Origin: CAYMKL01 sp964390805 | GTDB taxonomy: Bacteria > Chloroflexota > Anaerolineae > VGOG01 | Length of the DNA stretch: 64,000 bases | NCBI GenBank assembly: GCA_964390805.1 | Contig: CAYMKL010000014.1 | Coordinates: forward strand, 14,533 to 78,532 | Reading direction: 5' to 3' | Part shown: positions 55,200 through 63,949 of the stretch, piece by piece | Layout: each line of letters starts with the position of its first letter | Position numbering within the stretch: position 1 is the first letter of the stretch | Program-made: the position numbers and the translations under genes | Notes under the pieces: model-generated | Databases searched by the model: none | Told to the model about the DNA's origin: nothing | What the model saw: the letters and a program-made list of their open reading frames with translations, nothing else

Positions 55200-58100
55200 T
55201 TATCCTCTCACCTGATAGATCTTCACCCTCTCGTTCTCGTAAACCACCTCCAACTCCCCTCGCTGCACCATCTCATCGAACTTGGCCAGGCCGGCGGTGT
55301 CGTAGACAGCGTGCTCCAACTGGCCCACGTAGATGTAGGAAACGCGCAGCTCGCGGATGAGCTGGAGGGCGCGGGAGATGTCGGGGGTGCTGAAGAAGTC
55401 ACGCGCCTTTCCATCGCGCTCTCCCACCTGCGAAGCGTAACGCTGCTCGTTCTGGTGGGCGCCTAAGAAAGTGGGCAGCCCCGTGTAGGTGGCTACGCGC
55501 AAGCCCCCCTCGCGATAGTAAGGCAAGGCGGCCTCGGCGACGACGGGCGTGCCCTTGACGTTGGCTATCAGCCACTGCAGGGCTGCGTAATCGTACTTCA
55601 GCTCGATGCGGTTGTTATCGGGCCAGGTGTAGGAGCCGACGGTCATGAAGGCCATGCCATCCAGGGTGCCCACGGGTGGCCTGTCGCCGGGGAAACGGTC
55701 GTTCACCCGCGCCGGAGTGTAGACCAGGGGATAGAGCAGGCCGGCGAAGGACAACACGACCAGAGCAGCAGTCCAGGCTCGCCGCTGGCCCGCCGATTGC
55801 CAGCGCCTTCGCCTGGCCCAGAGGTGGGGCAAGGCCACAGCCGCGGCGATGCCCAGCATCACCCACACCTGGATGTAGAACTTGAAGATGGTGTTCATGC
55901 GCCACCAGGTCTGGTCCCCACCCAGGTGATCCTTCAGATAGACCACCTCGCAGCCCGCCGCCACTAGCAGGCTAGTGAAGACCAGCAGGGAGACGAAAAG
56001 CTCCTCTGGCGAGGCATCGTCGCGCAACAGGAGCAACAGAGCTCCAACGATCAGGGGCAACGTGAAGGCCAGCACCCAGAACTTGAGGGCGGCCAACACC
56101 ACCATGAACAGAAGCATCCCTCCCAGGCTGTAGATGGCCAGAAGATAGTTCGACGTCTGCCGATGCACTAAAGCCTTGTAGATCTCGGCCAGATGGGGCA
56201 GCACCTCCCACCGCGCTAACACCACTCGCACGAAGCGCAGCACCCCCAGCCTGCCCCGCTGTCCCACCAGCTCCACCAGCAAGAAGGTGATGACGATGAA
56301 CAGGAAGAGGCCCCAGACGACGAGGAAAGCCCCTAGCTCCGTCCGCCCTCTGGTGAGGGCCAGGCCCAGGCCAACACTGAGGGCCTGGTAATGGGCGAAG
56401 AAGGGCCGGTAGAGCAGCAGGCTCAAGCCGCCAACGACGATCGTCAAGAATGCAGGCCAGGCCAGCTTCCATTTGCCGTGAGCCAACCTCTCCCGCAGGA
56501 GGAGGGCGACCGCGACGAGACCCAGATAAGTCGGCAAGTCCCAGGTGTTGGTCACTGCCAGAGCACCCAGGCAGATGGGGAGCGACAGATAGCGAATAGC
56601 AGCCGCCAGGGGTTCACAGCCTGCCGCTTCTCGCCGCTTCCCGTCCAGGACGATACCCAGCGCCAGAGCCAGCACCAGGATGGTGAAGGGTATCCCTATC
56701 ATGTGGGGGTGCAGATCGGCGAAGAGGAAGCTGAAGTAGGGAAACTCGCTAATGGTGCCGGGGATAACGCGCGTGCGGCCAAAGTAGTCCAACGAGGGCA
56801 GCGCCTGCCCCTGGATGACCTTCAACAGGCCCGGCCAGGCCCGCACCAGCCCTTCCAGTCCAGGGATGTTGCTCCTGAAGCCAGAGCCGCCTATCGCACC
56901 GAGCCGGTCAGCCAGGTGCACCATCCCGTCCAGGTTGCCCAACACGGCCACGAAACCCGCCGCCAGCAGTCCGGTGAGGATGCGATTCCGCGCCCGCCCC
57001 AGGTTATACCCCATGCAGAACACGTTCCCCACCGTCAGGGCAAACAGCATCGGGATGGCCAGGTTGAAGGCCAGCGAGGGCATGACGCCCGTCAGCTTGA
57101 TCACCAGGCCCACGATGAACTGGCCGTAATAGTAGTAGTTGATGTAGCCCCCAGCGTAGTAGGGATCGTAGGGCGGGAAATAGGGGCTCTTGAGGATGGC
57201 GTTCAGGAAGGCGAACTCCATGGGCTTCTCGCCGCCCAGCCAGGGCTGCCACAGGTCGGGATTGAGCATACGGATGACGACGAAAAACAGGAACGCCGCC
57301 GCGAAGAGGACCTCGTTGATGAGAATCAGCCGTCTCCTATCGCGCCAGAAAGCGACCATCGCTTCTCTGTGGCGTCGGAAGAAATAGAACGAGAGGAGGG
57401 CAAGAAGGGCCAGGGCCAGTATGATGGTAAACAGGCTGTTTTGCAGCAGGCGCAGGCTGGCCGAGATCCACACCAGGTAGGCCACGATGATGAGACCCAG
57501 GCTCTTAGCCAAAATGTAGCCCCGATCCGACAGGTGGCGGAAGATGACGAAGGTCAGCGGCCAGGCAACCAGCCCCACCAGCGCCACCGCCAGCCACCAG
57601 AAGACGACGGCGAACAGAGGATAGCGGTTGGCCAGGCCGTTCCAACGGAAGTCGTCAATGACGGGCAACTCATCCACTGGCTGATCGAGCAGCAGCGTTC
57701 TAGCACGCCTGCCGCCCTCTTTGGATTCGCTGGGGCGTGACGCAGGTCGAGAAGTCGTGTCCCAGAAACGAGCCAGGGGCGTCAGCGCGCCCACGTAGCC
57801 GCGGATGGCCTCGTCCCAGCTATCGCCCAGCAGGGATTCCCACTCCATCGCGCTCAGCTCCCGCACCTTCTGGAAGACGATGGGCTTGGGGTGATCGTAG
57901 ACAGTGAAGCTCTCGTCGGCGGCATCGTCATTGAAGACGAAGGGGCCGAGACGGGGGTAGGTGGCGAACTCAGCCACCTTCTCGAACCCCAGTTCCCCGG
58001 CGAAAAGAAGCTGGTAGTACCTGGTGCTCATGGGATAGCGCTCTGGCAGGCGTGGGATAGCCCCGTAGAGGCGATTGGTGGACAGGATGACGTAGTCCGC

Positions 58101-59711
58101 CTCGCTCAACTTAGAGCGAAGTAGTTGGTACTTGCTCTCGTTATCATCCTCATACATGGGCAGCTCGACCAGCCGATACCCGTGCGCCCCGATGTTGGCT
58201 CCCGGCTCAGGCAGACCAAGGGGCAGGTCATCGTCCCAGTGCTCCGAGGCCAGCACCGAGCCGTCGGGCACGTGCTCATAGATCCAACGCGAGGCTATGA
58301 TCCAGGAGTGATCCGTGCCATAGACGCCAAAGACGAAGGCTAGAGCCCAGAAGATAGTCGCGCCCAAGATCACAGCTACTAGCGCATTGCGAATCGCAAG
58401 AGGCGACAGGCGAAATCGCAATCCGCCGCTTGCAACTCGAAACGCGAAACTCGAAACCCGAAACTGGCACAGCGTGCCGGCTCCCATGACGATAAACAAC
58501 GGCACCAGCGGCACCATGTAGCGCACGAACTTGGCCAGGAAGAGACCGGTTACGCCGAAGTAGGGAACGATCCACGAGAGCAATATCAGCTCGCCCGGCC
58601 TGGCTCGTCGCAGGAGGGCCCGCACCAGCACCCAGCCCAAACCCAGGAAAGCGACGATGCCCAACGGCCACCCCATCCCCCAGCGCAGTTGCTGCTCGAT
58701 GTGATAGAGGTAAGGGGTAGTGCCCCGGTACTGGCGAGTGAAGGGCATATCCGCCCGACCGCTGGCCATGGCTCCCTGCTCAACAATCACTGCCTGCTTA
58801 AAGCTGCCCCAGTCGAGGAAGACGAAGGGTGAGGTGATGGCAAAAACCAGGAAGGCGGCGATGAAGGCCATCAGAAGATACCGCAAAGCCTGGGACTTCG
58901 GCGAGCTCAGTCGAGCCGTCCGGTCAGTTCGCCCATCTTGCCCCGGCTTCCACACCATGATCATGGCCGCCACCACCGGCGCAGCCAGGATCGGCAAGGC
59001 GCTGAACTTGGAAGCGATGGCCAGGCCAGCGCCGAGGCCAGTGAGGGCTGCCGCGCCCCGCGTGCGGCGTTCCACCATCAGTATGGCGCCGTACAGCGCC
59101 AGCAAGGTGAAAGTAGTAGAGATAGGGTCAACGGCGAAGAAGTGGGCGAGCTGGATCTGGGTGACGGTGAAAGCGGAGAAAGCCGCCGCCAGCAGCCCCG
59201 CCGCCTGCCCGTAGATACGACGGCCAATCAGGTAGACCAGGTAGACGGTGAAGGTGTCGGCCAGGGCCATGAGGAAGCGACCCACGTAGGCGAAGCCCGG
59301 CGACCCGTTGGCGGTGGCCAGGGTCTGCACAGTCTCTGGAGAAGCGCCGACGCGCTCTGCCACCGGCGCCAGGTTGTGCACCAGGTTGGCAGTGATGGTC
59401 AGCACGTAGAGGGGGAAGTGGCCATAGGTGTAGCTTCGGCGATGCTGGCTATTGAGGTCCCAGAAGGGGTTGAAGGTGGACTGGCGGGGATCCAAAGCCG
59501 TTGACCAATCCTTAGGCAAGTGCATCGTCGGGGCGTAGAAGGCCACCGTCGAGCGCTCATCCGGGTGGGTCAGCTTGCCGTCGTCCCAGGTGATGTTGTA
59601 ACAGCGCAGGGCAGCAGCGACCAACAGCACCACCGCCAGCGCCACCTGAGCGGCTCGACTGAGCTCGCCGAAGTCCCAGTTTGCCTTTAACCTAGTCATT
59701 GCGTTCTGCAT
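55200..59711 (-). CDS. fused glycosyltransferase-39-type and DUF2298 (YYY) membrane protein
   Basis: 1503 residues. N-terminal half (~1-640): GT-C glycosyltransferase of the PMT_2/GT39 type, with the acidic pair D51-E52 in KLTHPDERSTVAFY, then long membrane region (GYPVGRFLMALADTFTVYLV-like order) and a luminal part. From ~690: DUF2298/YYY module (LSDRGYILAKSLGLIIVAYL, MEFAFLNAILKSPYFPPYDP, YINYYYYGQFIVG at ~855, MIGIPF, NTWDLPTYLG). Both activities in one chain suggests sugar transfer coupled to its partner step in surface glycan assembly. A period-7 array is read as FRVSSFAFRVASGG near 415. AAGGAA precedes the ATG. Confidence 0.87.
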   Translation of the reverse strand: MQNAMTRLKANWDFGELSRAAQVALAVVLLVAAALRCYNITWDDGKLTHPDERSTVAFYAPTMHLPKDWSTALDPRQSTFNPFWDLNSQHRRSYTYGHFPLYVLTITANLVHNLAPVAERVGASPETVQTLATANGSPGFAYVGRFLMALADTFTVYLVYLIGRRIYGQAAGLLAAAFSAFTVTQIQLAHFFAVDPISTTFTLLALYGAILMVERRTRGAAALTGLGAGLAIASKFSALPILAAPVVAAMIMVWKPGQDGRTDRTARLSSPKSQALRYLLMAFIAAFLVFAITSPFVFLDWGSFKQAVIVEQGAMASGRADMPFTRQYRGTTPYLYHIEQQLRWGMGWPLGIVAFLGLGWVLVRALLRRARPGELILLSWIVPYFGVTGLFLAKFVRYMVPLVPLFIVMGAGTLCQFRVSSFAFRVASGGLRFRLSPLAIRNALVAVILGATIFWALAFVFGVYGTDHSWIIASRWIYEHVPDGSVLASEHWDDDLPLGLPEPGANIGAHGYRLVELPMYEDDNESKYQLLRSKLSEADYVILSTNRLYGAIPRLPERYPMSTRYYQLLFAGELGFEKVAEFATYPRLGPFVFNDDAADESFTVYDHPKPIVFQKVRELSAMEWESLLGDSWDEAIRGYVGALTPLARFWDTTSRPASRPSESKEGGRRARTLLLDQPVDELPVIDDFRWNGLANRYPLFAVVFWWLAVALVGLVAWPLTFVIFRHLSDRGYILAKSLGLIIVAYLVWISASLRLLQNSLFTIILALALLALLSFYFFRRHREAMVAFWRDRRRLILINEVLFAAAFLFFVVIRMLNPDLWQPWLGGEKPMEFAFLNAILKSPYFPPYDPYYAGGYINYYYYGQFIVGLVIKLTGVMPSLAFNLAIPMLFALTVGNVFCMGYNLGRARNRILTGLLAAGFVAVLGNLDGMVHLADRLGAIGGSGFRSNIPGLEGLVRAWPGLLKVIQGQALPSLDYFGRTRVIPGTISEFPYFSFLFADLHPHMIGIPFTILVLALALGIVLDGKRREAAGCEPLAAAIRYLSLPICLGALAVTNTWDLPTYLGLVAVALLLRERLAHGKWKLAWPAFLTIVVGGLSLLLYRPFFAHYQALSVGLGLALTRGRTELGAFLVVWGLFLFIVITFLLVELVGQRGRLGVLRFVRVVLARWEVLPHLAEIYKALVHRQTSNYLLAIYSLGGMLLFMVVLAALKFWVLAFTLPLIVGALLLLLRDDASPEELFVSLLVFTSLLVAAGCEVVYLKDHLGGDQTWWRMNTIFKFYIQVWVMLGIAAAVALPHLWARRRRWQSAGQRRAWTAALVVLSFAGLLYPLVYTPARVNDRFPGDRPPVGTLDGMAFMTVGSYTWPDNNRIELKYDYAALQWLIANVKGTPVVAEAALPYYREGGLRVATYTGLPTFLGAHQNEQRYASQVGERDGKARDFFSTPDISRALQLIRELRVSYIYVGQLEHAVYDTAGLAKFDEMVQRGELEVVYENERVKIYQVRG
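58432..58467 (-). repeat. period-7 array
   Basis: CGAAACT/CGAAACC-type heptamers in the GT39/YYY gene; same unit as the array in korB. Confidence 0.8.
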
Positions 59712-59733
59712 AGTCTTGATTCCTTGTGAGTGA

Positions 59734-59883
59734 TTGGACTTTGGACAAAGCTGAAGAAACCCGTTTTCTGATGGCTCTGTTACCGAAATCTAGCTGAATC
59801 AACCTGTTTCAAGCCAACATGGACGGTAGTTTAGCGTGAGAAAACGGGTTTCTGGTCGCCATCGTGGTTTTGTCCAAAGTCCA
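59734..59883. mobile_element. MITE with long terminal inverted repeats and 8-bp target duplication
   Basis: Terminal repeats TGGACTTTGGACAAA (59735-59749) and TTTGTCCAAAGTCCA (59869-59883) are perfect inverses, and inner repeats GAAACCCGTTTTCT (59756-59769) and AGAAAACGGGTTTC (59839-59852) also pair. Flanks carry the direct repeat GTGAGTGA at 59726-59733 and 59884-59891, a target-site duplication. About 150 bp, no coding capacity. Inserted between the GT39/YYY gene start and the YqeB gene end. Confidence 0.85.
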
Positions 59884-59966
59884 GTGAGTGAAGATGGGGT
59901 TATTTTATCACTATCGGGCTTTGATGACAAATGGGACAACGGATGGTGGGATTCAAGGGACGGACT

Positions 59967-59988
59967 AATCTCCAATATCCAATCCCTA
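59967..59988 (+). repeat. short period-7 array
   Basis: CTAATCTCCAATATCCAATC at the yqeB 3' end. The interval 59892-59966 shows nothing else. Confidence 0.6.
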
Positions 59989-60780
59989 TTTCAGCAGGCA
60001 CAGGACGGCCTCCAGCACCCCCCCGCCAATAGCCCGCGCCTTGTCAGAGATGGTGAAGCAGTGCTCTCGCACGCCCCGAGGGTCTACGTCGCCCACTTTC
60101 ATGCCGGGCTTAACGGGCAGTCCATCGGCTAGCAGCCCCCTGAGCACGCCCGGTATTTTAGCCACGACGGGCTGGCCAGCGACGGAGGCCACTGCCTCGC
60201 CTGCTTCCACTGAATCACCGATGCGCCGCTTGCCCGTGAGAGTGCCCTCGCAGGGCGCGCGGAGCACACGCTCAGCGGTGAAGCCCGCCGTCGGACCAGG
60301 CACGCCGGTGTGCGGTTCCGCGCTCCCCGACAGGATGACCCGCCCCAGATAGTGTCCGCGATTGGTCTCGATCACAGCGTGGACGTCCAGGCCAGCGGTG
60401 AAGCCCGGCCCCAGGCCGATGACGATGGGAGCGTCAGTGATCCTGGTTCCGGTGTTGCGCTTGGCCATGATGGCATCAACCACCACAGTGGGACGCAAAC
60501 GAGTTATCACCTCTGCGCGCGGGTCTATGACCACGGGAACCAGGCCCACAGCCAGAACGGCGCGTATTTCTTGATCGCTTTCGACCAGCCGAGCCACTAA
60601 TCCCTCCACCTCCACCTGTCTCTCATAGACAGCAGAGGCCACGGCCACCGCCCGGCGGATGACCGTAGGCTGGGCCAACTCCGTGACCACCACCGGCATC
60701 CCCACCCGGTGCAGGCGATGAACCACGCCAGTAGCCAGGTCGCCTCCACCTTTGATCACTACTGAGATGTTCTCAAGCAT
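59986..60780 (-). CDS. yqeB: selenium-dependent molybdenum hydroxylase system protein, YqeB/EF2563 family
   Basis: 264 residues. Typical start VVIKGGGDLATGVVHRLHRV, then GMPVVVTELAQPTVIRRAVA, DAIMAKRNTGTRITDAPIVI, GLGPGFTAGLDVHAVIETNR, and GHYLGRVILSGSAEPHTGVP, all hallmarks of the YqeB/EF2563 family that marks genomes with the selenium-containing cofactor of molybdenum hydroxylases. The C-terminal half has a lipoyl-like GTLTGKRRIGDSVEAGEAVA segment. The ATG at 60780 has an AGGAG site; the ORF start at 60813 lacks one and lies next to a heptamer array. Neighbour xdhC supports the role. Confidence 0.88.
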   Translation of the reverse strand: MLENISVVIKGGGDLATGVVHRLHRVGMPVVVTELAQPTVIRRAVAVASAVYERQVEVEGLVARLVESDQEIRAVLAVGLVPVVIDPRAEVITRLRPTVVVDAIMAKRNTGTRITDAPIVIGLGPGFTAGLDVHAVIETNRGHYLGRVILSGSAEPHTGVPGPTAGFTAERVLRAPCEGTLTGKRRIGDSVEAGEAVASVAGQPVVAKIPGVLRGLLADGLPVKPGMKVGDVDPRGVREHCFTISDKARAIGGGVLEAVLCLLK

Positions 60781-60796
60781 CGGTCTATCTCCTGTC

Positions 60797-60823
60797 AATG
60801 AGGAACGAGGCAACGAGGCAACA
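60797..60823 (+). repeat. short period-7 array
   Basis: GAGGAACGAGGCAACGAGGC repeats between the MFS stop and yqeB. Confidence 0.65.
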
Positions 60824-60843
60824 AGTTCGTGCTCTCAATCCGT

Positions 60844-62148
60844 TTAGTTCTGAATCCGTTGTAGCGCCCCGCCCCTCGGCTCCTGCAACCTCAAGGTCAA
60901 GATAAGGGCCAGGGCGTAGAAGGCCAGAGCCAACGAGAAAAGCATGGTAAAGCCTACCAGGTCAACGATCAGGCCTCCCACCGACGAGGCCAACAAAGCT
61001 ATCCCCACGATAGTGTTGGTGAAGCCGACGTAGAGGGGGCGATTATCGGCCGGGGCAATCTCCAGTAGAAAATTCATGTTGCCAATCATGACGCCCGACT
61101 TAGAAGCACCAGACAGGACAAAGACGAGGGCGAAAAGACCTGGAGCTAACTCCTTCAGCCCAGGCCCCAGATTGGCCAGCGGCACAATCAATAGAGCTGC
61201 TAGAGGTATGAACAGCCCCAGCAAGTTGGACAAGGCAAGGAGCAACTTGTTGCCCTGCCGGTCGCTGATGCGGCCCCACAGCAAATTGGAGGCGAAACTG
61301 GCCAGGGTGGTTCCCGTCAGATAGACACCCACCATGCTCACTGGCAGCGAGAGAGCCCGTTTGGCATAGACGATGTAGAAAGGAGTGGCTATCTCCGCCC
61401 CCATCAGCAGCAGGCGCATGGTCAAGAAACGACGGTAGTTCTTGTCTCGACGCGGCAAATCCAAAGCCCGCCTGAATTGCCTGCCCAGGGGCACCCTTTC
61501 CTCGTTGACTGGTTCAAGGGGCTCCACTACCAGGATGAAGGAACCCATAGCTACGCAGAGGGTAAAAAAGGAGAGCAAGAAGAGGAGGGCATAATTATCA
61601 GGGAAAGCGAAGCCGCGCCGCTCATCGAGGATGTATCTGACCAACAAGCTCCCACCAAGGGCCAAGAGCCCCCCCAGAAAGAGCCGCCAGGCGAAAAATG
61701 CTCCGCGTCGCGTGGGAGGGATAGCTTTAGCTACAAAGTCTACAAAGCAGAGACCAGCCAGGCCCGCCCCTAGACTATAGGCGGTAAGCAGGGTGAAAAA
61801 GACAACCAGGAGCACAGTGGGCTCCTCGATGAGGAAAATGGCCAGGGTCATCAGCCCCCAGATCACCGCCCTTACCCCAGCCATGCGAGCGTAGAAGGGC
61901 AGTTTTCGCTGGCGCCTTTGGAGATAGCTGGACATCACAAGCTGGGGTAGAAACCAGCCACCATTCTGAATGGGCACGATCAGGCCGATGAGAAAGTTGG
62001 AGGTCGTCAGTTGACTGACGAACCAACTCAGCACCAAAGAGGGATCCAGCAGGGCGCTGAAGAGATTGAAGAAGACACCGTTAAGCACCCCAAAGCTGAA
62101 ATTGCGCCTCAGGTGGCGCTGGGCCGTGGCGTTGATGGTATAGGCCAA
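60844..62148 (-). CDS. major facilitator superfamily transporter
   Basis: 434 residues with 12 predicted membrane spans. Loop features fit MFS: between spans 4 and 5 AIPPTRRGAFFAWRLFLGGL, and a central cytoplasmic loop with LGRQFRRALDLPRRDKNYRR; NLLWGRISDRQGNKLLL resembles the MFS motif A variant in the second half. Substrate unknown. The start codon is TTG at 62148, six nt after the xdhC stop, with AAGGAA upstream in the xdhC end, so it is co-transcribed with xdhC. A purine or molybdenum-hydroxylase substrate is possible from context but not shown. Confidence 0.82.
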   Translation of the reverse strand: MAYTINATAQRHLRRNFSFGVLNGVFFNLFSALLDPSLVLSWFVSQLTTSNFLIGLIVPIQNGGWFLPQLVMSSYLQRRQRKLPFYARMAGVRAVIWGLMTLAIFLIEEPTVLLVVFFTLLTAYSLGAGLAGLCFVDFVAKAIPPTRRGAFFAWRLFLGGLLALGGSLLVRYILDERRGFAFPDNYALLFLLSFFTLCVAMGSFILVVEPLEPVNEERVPLGRQFRRALDLPRRDKNYRRFLTMRLLLMGAEIATPFYIVYAKRALSLPVSMVGVYLTGTTLASFASNLLWGRISDRQGNKLLLALSNLLGLFIPLAALLIVPLANLGPGLKELAPGLFALVFVLSGASKSGVMIGNMNFLLEIAPADNRPLYVGFTNTIVGIALLASSVGGLIVDLVGFTMLFSLALAFYALALILTLRLQEPRGGALQRIQN

Positions 62149-62154
62149 GGGAAG

Positions 62155-62958
62155 CTATTCCTTCCTGGCACTCAATGATTGGCCTTTGCCGCCCTGGCGC
62201 AGCATGATCATCTCGGCCATGATGCTGAGAGCTATCTCTTCAGGCGTCTCCGCTCCCAGGTCCAGGCCTACCGGGGCATACACCTGCGCCAACTGCTCCT
62301 CCCCTACTCCCTGCTCCTGGAGAGACTGAAAAGTGAAGCTTACCTTGCGTCGGCTGCCCAGCAGCCCAATGTAGGCTGCTGGGGATCCCACCACCACCTT
62401 CAGCGCGGCCGCGTCACTCTCGTGGCTGCGGGAGGCGATGACGATCCACGTGCTTGGAGTTATGTCGAGTGCTTCCAGGCCGGCCTCGAACTCCTCGACC
62501 AGGATCTCTTCGGCCTGGGGGAAGCGACCCCGGTTAGCATATTCAGCGCGGTCGTCGAAGACCACGGTGCGGAATCCCACAAAGTGTGCCAGCTCGGCCA
62601 AGGGGATGGCAACGTGGCCCGCCCCGACGAGCAGCAGGGTGAGCTGCGGGGCGATTACGTCAATAAAGACGTCCAGGTCTCCCCCACAGACACCCAGGTC
62701 TTCCTTGTGCTTATCGGCGCGCAAACCGTAGTGCACCAGGCGCGACTTCCCTTCACCCAAAGCTTCCTGGGCGGCCTCAATGATGGCTGCCTCCAGCGCC
62801 CCTCCCCCGACGGTGCCCATGCTTGTGCCGTCGGAGCGAATCAGCATTTTGGTCCCCACCTGGCGGGGCGTCGAGCCTCTGGTCTGGACAATGGTAGCCA
62901 CAGTCACGGCCTCGCTCCGACGAACAGCCTCGGTGATAGCTTCGTAGATCGTGTCCAT
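62155..62958 (-). CDS. xdhC: XdhC/CoxI family molybdenum-hydroxylase maturation protein
   Basis: 267 residues. N-terminal XdhC signature (TIVQTRGSTPRQVGTKMLIR, GTSMGTVGGGALEAAIIEAA), HYGLRADKHKEDLGVCGGDL in the middle and a C-terminal Rossmann part (LTLLLVGAGHVAIPLAELAH, FRTVVFDDRAEYANRGRFPQ, GLLGSRRKVSFTFQSL). XdhC binds the molybdenum cofactor and helps sulfurate it for xanthine-dehydrogenase-type enzymes. With yqeB two genes downstream it points to a selenium-dependent hydroxylase. AAGGAGG precedes the ATG. The hydroxylase itself is not in the window. Confidence 0.93.
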   Translation of the reverse strand: MDTIYEAITEAVRRSEAVTVATIVQTRGSTPRQVGTKMLIRSDGTSMGTVGGGALEAAIIEAAQEALGEGKSRLVHYGLRADKHKEDLGVCGGDLDVFIDVIAPQLTLLLVGAGHVAIPLAELAHFVGFRTVVFDDRAEYANRGRFPQAEEILVEEFEAGLEALDITPSTWIVIASRSHESDAAALKVVVGSPAAYIGLLGSRRKVSFTFQSLQEQGVGEEQLAQVYAPVGLDLGAETPEEIALSIMAEMIMLRQGGKGQSLSARKE

Positions 62959-62990
62959 GCATCTGCCTCCTTCTGCTGAGTACGGCTCTT

Positions 62991-63019
62991 ATTATACCAT
63001 CTTCCAGTTTTCGGGGCAA
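62991..63019 (-). promoter_or_regulatory. promoter of xdhC-MFS-yqeB
   Basis: Minus strand: TTGCCC (63019-63014), 17-nt spacer, TATAAT (62996-62991) with an extended TGG before it. Start expected near 62984, about 26 nt before the xdhC ATG. Confidence 0.75.
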
Positions 63020-63095
63020 CAAAACGTGACGAGTAAAACGTGAAGCGTGAAACGTAAAACCACGTTTGACGTTTGACATTTTACGCTCACGCCAC
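63020..63095 (+). repeat. inverted heptamer arrays between xdhC and the activase gene
   Basis: Left arm AAACGTGACGAGTAAAACGT and onward (63021-63060), right arm ACGTTTGACGTTTGACATTT (to 63093). Same CGTGAAA unit as at 14124 and 41564. Abuts the xdhC promoter. Confidence 0.9.
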
Positions 63096-63098
63096 GCA

Positions 63099-63899
63099 CT
63101 ACGTCCTCTTCTCCTTAGCCAGCAGCGCCGCCCCCAACGCACCAACGAGCTGAGGCTCCGACGGCAAGAAGATGGGCAAGCCAATCTCCTTATCTAAAGC
63201 CCTCACCACACCGATGTTCTGGGCTACGCCGCCGGTCATGACCACCGCTTCCTCCAGGCCCACCTGCCCTGCCAGCCCAGCCACCCGGCTGGCGATGGCC
63301 GCGTGGATGCCAGCCACAATGTCGGCCTTGGGCGCCCCCCTGCTCATCTGGGCTATGACCTCCGACTCGGCGAAGACGGTGCAGGTGCTGGAGATAGTCA
63401 CCGGGCGCTGAGACCGCTGGGAAAGAGCCCCCAATTCCTCGACTCCCACCTCCAGAGCGTCGGCCATGACCTCCAGGAAGCGGCCCGTGCCGGCGGCGCA
63501 CTTGTCGTTCATGGCGAAGTCGGTGACGTATCCACGGGGATGCACTCTGATCACTTTGCTGTCCTGCCCACCGATGTCTATGACGGTGCGAGCGGTGGGA
63601 AAGAGATGTATCGCTCCTCTGGCGTGACAGGTTATCTCCGAGACCTCCTCATTCGCCGCATCATACGTCACCCGCCCGTAGCCAGTGACTACTGTATAGC
63701 TCACGCCCCCCTTGCTCCCCCTACCAGGGGAGGAGATGGCGATGCCCTCTCGAACCAGCATCCCTTCCACCAACCGCGCCGTCACCTGGCGGCTATCGTG
63801 TCTGGACCTGGCCACATCACTGGCCACCACCGCCCCAGCCCTGTCCAATACCACCGCTTTGACCGTCAACGCGCCTATGTCTATCCCCACGAAGTACAT
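63099..63899 (-). CDS. 2-hydroxyacyl-CoA dehydratase/benzoyl-CoA reductase activase-like ATPase (BadF/HgdC family)
   Basis: 266 residues, ASKHA-fold ATPase holding a bridging [4Fe-4S] cluster at its dimer interface. Motifs: YFVGIDIGALTVKAVVLD (phosphate loop), RTVIDIGGQDSKVIRV, FAMNDKCAAGTGRFLEVMAD with the cluster Cys, ISSTCTVFAESEVIAQMSRG with the second Cys, and VVMTGGVAQNIGVVRALDKE. It energises electrons for radical dehydratases or reductases; the partner is not in the window. A C/G-rich element near residue 60 gives PGRGSKGG. CAGGAGG precedes the ATG. Confidence 0.92.
   Translation of the reverse strand: MYFVGIDIGALTVKAVVLDRAGAVVASDVARSRHDSRQVTARLVEGMLVREGIAISSPGRGSKGGVSYTVVTGYGRVTYDAANEEVSEITCHARGAIHLFPTARTVIDIGGQDSKVIRVHPRGYVTDFAMNDKCAAGTGRFLEVMADALEVGVEELGALSQRSQRPVTISSTCTVFAESEVIAQMSRGAPKADIVAGIHAAIASRVAGLAGQVGLEEAVVMTGGVAQNIGVVRALDKEIGLPIFLPSEPQLVGALGAALLAKEKRT
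63704..63736 (+). repeat. C/G-rich inverted element
   Basis: CGCCCCCCTTGCTCCCCCTA then CCAGGGGAGGAGA, in frame in the activase gene. Confidence 0.6.
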
Positions 63900-63943
63900 A
63901 GCACCCTCCTGGCAACCGTTCCCGATCCCTGGATAGTGTATTC

Positions 63944-63949
63944 ATTATA
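63944..63949 (-). promoter_or_regulatory. possible -10 box of the activase gene
   Basis: TATAAT on the minus strand, about 38 nt of leader to the ATG at 63899. No convincing -35; weak support. Confidence 0.4.
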
